In this document: in pieces, positions 1 to 5,060 of the stretch
How the letters are laid out: each line of letters begins with the position of its first letter
Numbering within the stretch: the first letter of the stretch is position 1
Program-made: the position numbers and the translations under genes
Assembly (NCBI GenBank): GCA_031285105.1
Contig: JAITWV010000057.1
Coordinates: forward strand, 1 to 5,060
DNA: 5,060 bases
From: Streptococcaceae bacterium
GTDB taxonomy: Bacteria > Bacillota > Bacilli > Lactobacillales > Streptococcaceae
Direction of reading: 5' to 3'
The notes under the pieces: model-generated
What the model was told of the DNA's origin: nothing
Seen by the model: the letters and a program-made list of their open reading frames with translations, nothing else
Database searches by the model: none

Positions 1-268
1 GTTCTACTTCACCACCAAAGTCCGCGTGTCCTGGTGTGTCCATGATATTGATACGTGTGCCTTTGTATTCAACCGCTGTATTTTTAGCTAAAATAGTGAT
101 TCCACGTTCTTTTTCGATGGCATTTGAGTCCATTGCACGCTCAGCTAATTGTGTGTGGCTGTCTAATGTATCTGATTGTTTTAATAATTCGTCTACTAAG
201 GTTGTTTTCCCATGGTCAACGTGGGCGATGATGGCAACGTTACGAATATCTTTTCTGTAATTAGTCAA
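1..268 (-). CDS. typA: GTPase TypA/BipA, N-terminal 89 codons (cut by window edge)
   Basis: This is the N-terminal part of the ribosome-associated translational GTPase TypA (BipA), which acts in ribosome assembly and stress or cold adaptation. The G-domain motifs are visible: G1 AHVDHGKTT at residues 15-23, G2 RGITI at 55-59 and G3 DTPGH at 77-81. The stretch IEKERGITILAKNTA around 51-65 separates TypA from EF-G and LepA. The start is TTG at 268-266: no ATG lies in frame before the conserved YRKDIRNVAIIAHVDHG segment, and an AAAGGAG Shine-Dalgarno sits 10 nt upstream. The rest of the gene, roughly 520 codons in this family, lies beyond base 1. It is on the same strand as the sel operon but has its own promoter, so a functional link to selenium is not implied. 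The family call is firm; the TTG start is well supported. Confidence 0.95.
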   Translation of the reverse strand, partial: MTNYRKDIRNVAIIAHVDHGKTTLVDELLKQSDTLDSHTQLAERAMDSNAIEKERGITILAKNTAVEYKGTRINIMDTPGHADFGGEVE

Positions 269-278
269 TGTTAATCTT

Positions 279-285
279 CTCCTTT
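279..285 (-). promoter_or_regulatory. typA ribosome binding site (AAAGGAG)
   Basis: AAAGGAG on the minus strand lies 10 nt before the TTG and decides the non-ATG start of typA. A short inverted repeat, TTGAG (300-296 read on the minus strand) and CTCAA (288-284) with a 7-nt loop, abuts this site and overlaps its first two A residues. A weak 5-bp leader hairpin could therefore form next to the ribosome binding site. The hairpin is seen in the sequence; any regulatory role is speculation. Confidence 0.85.
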
Positions 286-310
286 GAGTGTTGTTCTCAA
301 TAATCGACTC

Positions 311-339
311 ATTGTAACACAATTTTGCTCAAACGTGAA
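311..339 (-). promoter_or_regulatory. typA promoter (extended -10)
   Basis: Read on the minus strand, the -10 box TACAAT (316-311) is preceded by TGTGT, giving TGTGTTACAAT, which fits the extended -10 pattern TRTGnTATAAT with one mismatch. A weak -35, TTCACG (339-334, four of six matches to TTGACA), lies at 17-bp spacing. Transcription would start near 304-305, leaving a leader of about 36 nt before the TTG. The promoter lies in the 161-bp gap after selA, so typA should be expressed independently of the sel operon. I see no other gene in this gap. Confidence 0.7.
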
Positions 340-429
340 AAGAAAAAACTCGTTTTCATGAAAAATTAATGCGATTTCAGAAATAATTAAGATTCTACCA
401 TAAATGCTCCACAATATTTCATAGTAAAA

Positions 430-1812
430 TTAAAAAATTGCCTGCAAACTTTCTTGTATCCATTTAAATTCACTCTCATCGATTGTCCGCACATCTAAAT
501 AATTTGCTTCATTTTTTACGCGACTAATTATCGGTATCTTTGCTTGGCGCAATTTTTCTTGTAGTTCATCTGCTGAAAATTGTTTACTTTTTAGCGCTAA
601 AACACTCGTTGGTAACGTAAATTCGGGATAAGAACCCCCGCCAACAAAACTATTTTCTTCTATTATAGAAACTTCTAAATCAGCATGGATATTTTCTAAT
701 AAACGAAGTAACTTTTCACTACTTTGCAAACACTCTTCTTTCGTGAGAGCCAACATTTTCAAAACGGGAATTTCTTTGATGGCTTCTTTTGGTTCTTTGT
801 ATAATTCAAATGTTGCTTCTAAGGCAGCTAATGTCATTTTATCAATTCTTAAAGCACGTAAGAGTTGGTTTTTTTTCATTTTCGCAATGTATTCTTTTTT
901 CCCAACGATAATTCCAGCTTGTGGTCCGCCTAAGAGCTTGTCGCCTGAAAAAGTTACTATATCACTTCCTGCTTCAAGCGCTTGTTTGATAGTTGGTTCA
1001 TAAGGTAAGCCAAATTGTCGCATATCAATGAATAAACCTGAACCTAAATCATTAATCAGCGGCAAATTATTTTCATGAGCCAAATTTGCCAACTCTTCCA
1101 TTGCTGTTTCTTTTGTAAACCCAATGATACGATAATTACTTGTATGAACCTTCAAAATTGCACCAGTTCCCTCACTTAGCGCCTGTTCATAATCAACCAG
1201 ATGTGTCTTATTGGTCGTGCCAAGCTCAATCATTTTCCCACCTGACAATTTAATTACTTCAGGAATGCGAAACGCACCACCAATTTCAACAAGTTCCCCA
1301 CGTGAGATGAGAATTTCTTTGTCTTTGGCTAATGTGCTTAAAGCAAGTAAAACGGCTGCTGCATTATTGTTTACAATGACCACATCCTCAGCACCCGTTA
1401 GCTCTTTAATGATTTCTTCTAAATGTGTATAACGAGAACCACGTCCACCAGTTGCTAAATCAAATTCTAAATTAGAATAGTGAAATGAGATAGCTTCGAG
1501 CTGTGCTTGGACTTTCTTACTCATAATCGAGCGCCCCAAATTTGTATGCAAAATTGTTCCAGTTGCATTAATCACTCGTTTTAATGAATAAGGCGAATGT
1601 TGTTCAAAGTGCTTGTTTATCATTATTTCTAAGTCAGTGATACTTGGTGCTACAGACAAATTGCCACTAATTACTTCTTTTTTCAAAGAGGAAGAGAGAG
1701 TTTGAATGACTTCTTTCACTGCATTTCTAGTGTAAATTTGTGCTAAATTTTCCATTGTTTCTTGTTTTAAAAGTGTATCAACTGATGGAAAACTTGATAG
1801 AATTTCTCGCAT
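430..1812 (-). CDS. selA: L-seryl-tRNA(Sec) selenium transferase SelA
   Basis: SelA is the PLP-dependent cytosolic enzyme that converts Ser-tRNA(Sec) to Sec-tRNA(Sec) with selenophosphate. At 460 residues it matches the usual bacterial length (about 460). An N-terminal region of about 75 residues precedes the hallmark VINATGTILHTNLGRS at residues 80-95. SRGELVEIGGAFRIPEV follows at 170-186. The PLP-lysine segment is FSGDKLLGGPQAG at 288-300, where K292 is the expected Schiff-base lysine, and RALRIDKM at 319-326 is also typical. The ATG at 1812 is chosen because an AAGGAGG Shine-Dalgarno ends 5 nt upstream. It is the last gene of the operon, one base after the desulfurase-like gene. The stop is TAA at 432-430, with no strong terminator behind it. 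The reading frame is intact with no missing key residue. In the family, selenophosphate comes from SelD, which is not in this window. Confidence 0.97.
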   Translation of the reverse strand: MREILSSFPSVDTLLKQETMENLAQIYTRNAVKEVIQTLSSSLKKEVISGNLSVAPSITDLEIMINKHFEQHSPYSLKRVINATGTILHTNLGRSIMSKKVQAQLEAISFHYSNLEFDLATGGRGSRYTHLEEIIKELTGAEDVVIVNNNAAAVLLALSTLAKDKEILISRGELVEIGGAFRIPEVIKLSGGKMIELGTTNKTHLVDYEQALSEGTGAILKVHTSNYRIIGFTKETAMEELANLAHENNLPLINDLGSGLFIDMRQFGLPYEPTIKQALEAGSDIVTFSGDKLLGGPQAGIIVGKKEYIAKMKKNQLLRALRIDKMTLAALEATFELYKEPKEAIKEIPVLKMLALTKEECLQSSEKLLRLLENIHADLEVSIIEENSFVGGGSYPEFTLPTSVLALKSKQFSADELQEKLRQAKIPIISRVKNEANYLDVRTIDESEFKWIQESLQAIF

Positions 1813-1813
1813 A

Positions 1814-2944
1814 TTATCCTCCTTGAACGATTTCTTTTAAGGCATTTAAAACATAATCAACTTCTTCTTTAGTGGTAAAACGTGAAAGGGAAAAACGAAC
1901 ACTGCCTTGATTTTGTGTGTTAAGTGCTTCATGCATTTTTGGTGCACAATGATAACCTGTTCTGGTTGCAATTTGATATTTTTCCCAAAGCAATTCACCA
2001 ACGAGCGATGATTCGACATCTGCTATATTAATCGAAAAAACATCCACATGCTTACTTTCAAAATCCCCATATAATTGAATTTCGGGAATGTTTTTTAACC
2101 CTTCATAAAAGTAGCTGCCAATTGATGATTTTTCTTGTGTTTGCACCCATTCAATTCCTGCTTTTAACCCAGCAATTCCTGGAATATTTAACGTTCCTGC
2201 TTCAAAGACAGTTGGTAAAAGAGCTGGTTGTTCCTTAGAAAATGAATATTGTCCATCCCCACCAGTTAAAACAGGAGAAATGTCTAAATCATTTTTGATA
2301 ACTATTCCGCCAATTCCTTGAGGACCATACAATCCTTTGTGTCCTGTAAAACAAATTGCTGCAATCATTTCATCTGATAGATTAATCGCCAAACTTCCAG
2401 CACTTTGCGAAACATCTAAAATAAGTAATAGCTGATGTTTTTTGCAAAAATCTTTTAAAAATGCAATATCCATCACATTTCCTGTGACATTTGAAGCGTG
2501 ATTACAGACGATTGCTTTCGTATTTGGTTTTAGTTTTTCTGCAAATTCTTGATAATTCAACTGCCCATTGTTCATCGCTGAAACAAAGTCTACTTCCACA
2601 CCTTGTGCTTGTAATTGATACAAAGGTCTTAACACCGAATTATGCTCCCAAACAGTTGTCAACACATGATCATTTGGTTTAATTAAGCCTTTAATGACCA
2701 AGTTTAAAGAAGTTGTTGCGTTATTTGTAAAAGCTACTTCATATTGGTTCGTTGCATGGAAAAATTGTTTAATCACTTCACGCGTTTCTTCCACTAGACG
2801 ATAAGCATTTAAAGAATAAGCATGTGACCCTCTTGATGGAGTAGCATATTCATTTGACAAAATCACATGACTCATGGCTGTGGCTACTTGTTTTGGTTTT
2901 TGCAGTGTCGTTGTAGCATTGTCAAAGTAATAGTGTTTAGTCAT
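1814..2944 (-). CDS. Cysteine desulfurase / selenocysteine lyase-like PLP enzyme (class V aminotransferase fold)
   Basis: This 376-residue class V aminotransferase-fold enzyme is of the cysteine desulfurase type, which removes S from cysteine or Se from selenocysteine through an enzyme-bound persulfide or selenide. Visible features are YFDNATTT at 6-13, TNNATTSLN at 73-81, the PLP-contacting Asp in ILDVSQSAG (D177), the Schiff-base lysine in FTGHKGLYGPQG (K203), FEAGTLNIPG at 248-257 and RTGYHCAP at 328-335 with the likely catalytic Cys C333. The RxGxxCA context resembles SufS-like group II enzymes. It appears to fit the family typified by Enterococcus faecalis EF2568, which occurs near selD in selenium-related loci; that link is from memory. 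The ATG overlaps the end of selB by 8 nt, so translation is probably coupled. The only SD-like sequence is a GGGGG run 9 nt before the ATG. Its position between selB and selA suggests it supplies selenium to SelD. A housekeeping sulfur role cannot be excluded from sequence alone. Confidence 0.9.
   Translation of the reverse strand: MTKHYYFDNATTTLQKPKQVATAMSHVILSNEYATPSRGSHAYSLNAYRLVEETREVIKQFFHATNQYEVAFTNNATTSLNLVIKGLIKPNDHVLTTVWEHNSVLRPLYQLQAQGVEVDFVSAMNNGQLNYQEFAEKLKPNTKAIVCNHASNVTGNVMDIAFLKDFCKKHQLLLILDVSQSAGSLAINLSDEMIAAICFTGHKGLYGPQGIGGIVIKNDLDISPVLTGGDGQYSFSKEQPALLPTVFEAGTLNIPGIAGLKAGIEWVQTQEKSSIGSYFYEGLKNIPEIQLYGDFESKHVDVFSINIADVESSLVGELLWEKYQIATRTGYHCAPKMHEALNTQNQGSVRFSLSRFTTKEEVDYVLNALKEIVQGG
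1818..1824 (-). promoter_or_regulatory. selA Shine-Dalgarno inside the 3' end of the upstream gene
   Basis: AAGGAGG on the minus strand lies in the codons CAA GGA GGA that encode the last three residues (Gln-Gly-Gly) of the desulfurase-like protein, and it ends 5 nt before the selA ATG. The ribosome finishing the upstream gene therefore covers the selA initiation site, which indicates coupled translation of the two proteins. This fixes the selA start. Confidence 0.9.
2937..2944 (-). other. 8-nt stop/start overlap, selB to desulfurase-like gene
   Basis: On the minus strand, ATGACTAA contains both the ATG of the desulfurase-like gene and the TAA of selB in another frame. No canonical Shine-Dalgarno precedes the ATG, only a GGGGG run at 2958-2954. 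Re-initiation or coupling after SelB synthesis is therefore the likely way the second gene is translated. Confidence 0.85.
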
Positions 2945-4835
2945 TTAATTTTTCCCCCAACACTCGGTAATTTTCCACGCGTTTGGTATAACCTTCTTTA
3001 TCTAGACTTTCTAAAATTAGCATCGAAGCACGTCTTGAGGAATTACTAATATCACGAAATTCACCTAAAGTCATTTTTCCATTTTCTTTGATGAAATTTT
3101 TAGTTAAATCGATCGCTTTTTGGTAATTTTCCATTGAAATCACTTCTTCGTGGTTTAAAAACATGACACTTTGATTTGCTAGAGCTTCTAGGACTTCTTC
3201 CGCATTTTTTTCTAAGCTATATAATTCTTCTTTGACAACTGGCATAAATCCATTTTTTCTTAAAGTCATTTCAATTTTATTTTTGGCATCTAATTGATAC
3301 TTATTCATCTTAACTTCAAAATCGCTCGTGGCAAGAGTTTTATTGACTTCATTTACTTGATTATTTCTTAGCAACAACTCAATAAATGAAGCAATTTCTT
3401 TATCAGAAGAAAACGTTGTACGCATTTGCGAGCGATATTCTTCAATTGGTATGCCACTTCTTAGGCGATATTTTTTATGATAAGCTTGCAAAATTTCAGT
3501 TGAAACCTGAGCTAATTTTCCAAAACGCTTTTGTTCCAATAAACCATTTGTCGTTTCAAATAATTTATTTTCTTCAACTAAAACAGCAATAATTTCATTA
3601 ATTTCTTCTATTGAATTCCCTAAATATTCGCTCAATTCTTTGGGTTTAGCAAATGGCGTTTTTTTGTTAAAAAGAAAATCAAGCACCAATTCATCTAATG
3701 AACCTGCTTCTTTGGCTTTTAAACTTTCCATTACTTGTTCTTGGAAGCGTTTATGTTTACTAGCTTGCGCATCTAAAACTTCCCCACCAGCAATGGTATA
3801 CATCGGCGAATACGAGCGTAAAATAAAACGATCTTTTTCTTTAACTAACACTTCTTCTTCTAAACGCAACTGCAAAAATCCTTCTTCACCAGCATTAATT
3901 AGTTCTTGACCAATTGGAACTGTCCTAGCCATTACTTCTCTAGTGCCAATTAAAAAACGCACCCGATCCCAAAGTCCAATTCCAGTAATATTTTCAGGCA
4001 GACTTGTAACTTTTACATCAATCATCCATGTGCTTTCAAGATTTTCACCTGCAGACAATACATACCCACGCTCTATTTCTTCACTTTTCACATTCGCTAA
4101 ATTTAAAGCTGTTCTTTGTCCACTTGTTGCTTGTTCTACATCCTTTTCATGAACTTGAATGTTACGCACCCGCACCTTTTTCTTCCCTGGATATAAATAA
4201 AGCTCATCACCAAGTTTAATCGTTCCATCTAATAACGTTCCTGTGACAACGGTACCAAAACCTTTCACACTAAAAATGCGATCAATATTTAAACGAGGTT
4301 GCCCAGAATTTTTCCGCTCAGGAAGGGTCGTAGCAAACTCTTGAATTTTCATTTTTAACTCTTCAATGCCCGTGCCAGTAACACTATCCGTTTCAATAAT
4401 CGGTGCATCTTTAAGTTTTGTTTCCTGAAGTTGTTCTTTAATATCTTCAATGACCAATTCTTTCAAATCAGCATCGACCGTATCAGCTTTTGATAACACA
4501 ATAATGAAATTTTCCACCCCTAAAAGAGTCAAAATATCCATATGTTCTTTGGTTTGTGGCATAATCCCTTCAGCTGCATCAATGACTAGTAAAATCATAT
4601 TCACACCCGGAAGACCTGCGACCATATTTTTGATAAATTTCTCATGACCTGGTACATCAACTAAACCAACATTTAATCCATTGGGTAATTTCATATAGGC
4701 AAACCCAAGATTAATGGACATACCACGTTTTTTTTCTTCTTTGGTTGTATCTGTTTCAATTCCACTGAGGGCTTTGATTAAGGTTGTTTTACCGTGATCA
4801 ATATGTCCTGCAGTGCCTATTACTATATTTGTCAT
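2937..4835 (-). CDS. selB: Selenocysteine-specific translation elongation factor SelB
   Basis: SelB is the EF-Tu-like GTPase that delivers Sec-tRNA(Sec) to the ribosome at UGA codons and binds the SECIS mRNA hairpin with its C-terminal winged helices. It has 632 residues, close to the E. coli protein (about 614). The G domain (about 1-175) shows G1 GHIDHGKT at 10-17, switch I RGMSINLGF at 37-45, G3 DVPGHE at 60-65 and G4 SKAD at 115-118. Domains II and III span about 180-355, including FSVKGFGTVVTGTL at 188-201. Winged-helix repeats occupy about 370-632, and the last one holds the SelB-typical FRD...SSRRASMLILESLD...RVENYRVL (593-626). The ATG at 4835 begins MTNIVIGTAGHIDHGKTT, the standard SelB N-terminus, with AAAGGAAG about 5 nt upstream. 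It is the first gene of the operon, and its stop overlaps the next gene. The frame is intact. Ser40 in place of the more usual Thr in switch I appears normal for Firmicute SelB. Confidence 0.97.
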   Translation of the reverse strand: MTNIVIGTAGHIDHGKTTLIKALSGIETDTTKEEKKRGMSINLGFAYMKLPNGLNVGLVDVPGHEKFIKNMVAGLPGVNMILLVIDAAEGIMPQTKEHMDILTLLGVENFIIVLSKADTVDADLKELVIEDIKEQLQETKLKDAPIIETDSVTGTGIEELKMKIQEFATTLPERKNSGQPRLNIDRIFSVKGFGTVVTGTLLDGTIKLGDELYLYPGKKKVRVRNIQVHEKDVEQATSGQRTALNLANVKSEEIERGYVLSAGENLESTWMIDVKVTSLPENITGIGLWDRVRFLIGTREVMARTVPIGQELINAGEEGFLQLRLEEEVLVKEKDRFILRSYSPMYTIAGGEVLDAQASKHKRFQEQVMESLKAKEAGSLDELVLDFLFNKKTPFAKPKELSEYLGNSIEEINEIIAVLVEENKLFETTNGLLEQKRFGKLAQVSTEILQAYHKKYRLRSGIPIEEYRSQMRTTFSSDKEIASFIELLLRNNQVNEVNKTLATSDFEVKMNKYQLDAKNKIEMTLRKNGFMPVVKEELYSLEKNAEEVLEALANQSVMFLNHEEVISMENYQKAIDLTKNFIKENGKMTLGEFRDISNSSRRASMLILESLDKEGYTKRVENYRVLGEKLND

Positions 4836-4863
4836 ATCTTCTTCCTTTTAGTTCATTGTTTAC

Positions 4864-4913
4864 TTGATGTAATGAGCATTGTAACCTTAGTACATCGTAA
4901 GTTAAATTGATGT
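4864..4913. promoter_or_regulatory. GATGT repeats around the selB promoter (possible operator)
   Basis: TTGATGT occurs on the plus strand at 4864-4870 and again at 4907-4913, 43 bp apart, close to four helical turns. The inverted form TACATC lies between them at 4891-4896 and overlaps the -10 box. One direct copy falls in the -35/-10 spacer and the other about 20 nt downstream of the predicted start. The repeats are seen directly. A regulator-binding role is inference from their placement, and short AT-rich motifs can recur by chance. Confidence 0.25.
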
Positions 4914-4922
4914 TGTAGTCAA
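4894..4922 (-). promoter_or_regulatory. Promoter of the selB operon
   Basis: Read on the minus strand, TTGACT (4922-4917, five of six matches to TTGACA) is followed at exactly 17 bp by TACGAT (4899-4894, four of six matches to TATAAT). Transcription would start near 4887 and give a leader of about 52 nt before the selB ATG. A second TACAAT (4883-4878) lies closer to the gene but has only a poor -35 partner. All three operon genes overlap or nearly abut, so this is probably the main promoter for the set. Confidence 0.7.
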
Positions 4923-4944
4923 AGAAGTTTGTGAATTATAAACT

Positions 4945-5060
4945 GCGAATTTTCGGCTGGCTTGGCTCTGCGCTTAGGGTGTCCGCCCTGCTGTAGCCGG
5001 ACCGGTTCCATAACTTTTCAAGAAGGGCGCTTGAAAAGTTATTACACCTCGCAAGCCTAT
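4945..5060. repeat. GC-rich structured element, pseudoknot-capable (dispersed repeat or ncRNA), runs off window
   Basis: About 54% of bases are G or C, against about 30% in the 110 bp beside it. Complementary segments in plus-strand positions are: a perfect 13-bp hairpin 5010-5022/5030-5042 with 7-nt loop AAGGGCG; that loop (5024-5029) also pairs with CGCCCT at 4984-4989, making a pseudoknot; GGTGT 4978-4982 pairs with ACACC 5044-5048; and GGCT+TGCG 4964-4972 (one bulged C) pairs with CGCAAGCC 5050-5057. A further CGGCT 4954-4958/AGCCG 4995-4999 pairing would cross the outer stem. No T-run follows the hairpin on either strand, so it is not an intrinsic terminator. It shows no tRNA-Sec hallmarks such as a UCA anticodon loop or a T-arm. 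It could be an Enterococcus-type palindromic repeat (EFAR-like elements come to mind, from memory) or a small structured RNA; the strand is not determined. Confidence 0.55.

Noticed and set aside
36..260. Plus-strand open frame opposite typA, and similar frames opposite selA, the desulfurase-like gene and selB
   Set aside because: They lie antisense within strongly conserved genes, have no recognisable motifs and are explained as shadow frames.
353..364. Palindrome TTTTCATGAAAA upstream of the typA promoter
   Set aside because: It is a low-complexity A/T palindrome with a 4-nt centre in an AT-rich gap and could easily arise by chance; nothing else ties it to regulation.
360..390. A terminator after selA: TTAAT/ATTAA with a short inner ATTT/AAAT pairing followed by TTTTT on the minus strand
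   Set aside because: The stem is almost all A-T with only a few contiguous pairs, too weak to call. Read-through from the sel operon into typA remains possible.
4716..4718. Ser40 in the SelB switch I motif (RGMSIN instead of RGMTID as in E. coli) as a possible defect
   Set aside because: Ser keeps the hydroxyl needed at this position, and RGISINLGF-type motifs are, as I recall, usual in Firmicute SelB proteins. All other GTPase motifs are intact.
4913..4942. A plus-strand promoter (TTGTAG, 18 bp, TATAAA) that would transcribe the structured element
   Set aside because: The -35 has only three of six matches and the region is AT-rich; without transcript data the direction of transcription cannot be assigned.
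5010..5042. The perfect 13-bp hairpin as an intrinsic terminator
   Set aside because: No run of T follows it on either strand, and its loop is complementary to a nearby strand, which fits a structured element better.
4936..5058. A minus-strand frame open for 40 codons from the window edge to a TAA at 4938-4936, possibly the 3' end of an upstream gene
   Set aside because: It has no recognisable protein motif and coincides with the GC-rich paired segments, whose base pairing explains the composition better. A real upstream C-terminus cannot be fully excluded because the window ends here.
4945..5060. selC (tRNA-Sec) next to selB
   Set aside because: I find no anticodon arm with TCA in a CTTCAAA-like loop, no GGTTCGAnTCC T-arm, no long acceptor stem and no CCA end on either strand.

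Overview
The window looks like the chromosome of a low-GC Firmicute, most likely Enterococcus or a close relative in the Lactobacillales. This rests on the AT-rich sequence, strong AAGGAGG-type ribosome binding sites, a TypA N-terminus of lactic-acid-bacterial type, and a SelB/SelA pair of Firmicute type. The assignment is by eye; no search was run. All four genes lie on the minus strand, so the window reads right to left.

Right edge (about 4945-5060): a GC-rich block (59 of 110 bases in 4951-5060 are G or C, against 33 of 110 in 4841-4950) with several nested complementary segments. It includes a perfect 13-bp hairpin whose loop can pair with a downstream strand. It has no convincing coding content and runs off the window. 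It is either a dispersed palindromic repeat or a structured RNA; I cannot tell which.

Middle (4922-430): a compact selenocysteine operon, selB - cysteine desulfurase-like gene - selA. A good sigma-A-type promoter (TTGACT, 17 bp, TACGAT) sits just upstream of selB. selB overlaps the second gene by 8 nt. The second gene is separated from selA by one base, and its last codons contain the Shine-Dalgarno sequence of selA. SelA converts Ser-tRNA(Sec) to Sec-tRNA(Sec) using selenophosphate. SelB is the dedicated elongation factor that brings Sec-tRNA(Sec) to UGA codons marked by a SECIS hairpin. The PLP enzyme between them probably mobilises selenium from selenocysteine, or sulfur from cysteine, for the pathway. 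The other two required parts, selD (selenophosphate synthetase) and selC (tRNA-Sec), are not visible here, nor is any selenoprotein gene.

Left edge (429-1): a 161-bp AT-rich gap with no convincing terminator but a clear extended -10 promoter, followed by the first 89 codons of typA/bipA. typA starts at TTG and is cut by the window edge.

The genes themselves are recognisable families. The points most worth a second look are the structured GC-rich element, the embedded desulfurase-like gene as a candidate selenium donor, and the presence of Sec-decoding genes in what looks like a lactic acid bacterium.
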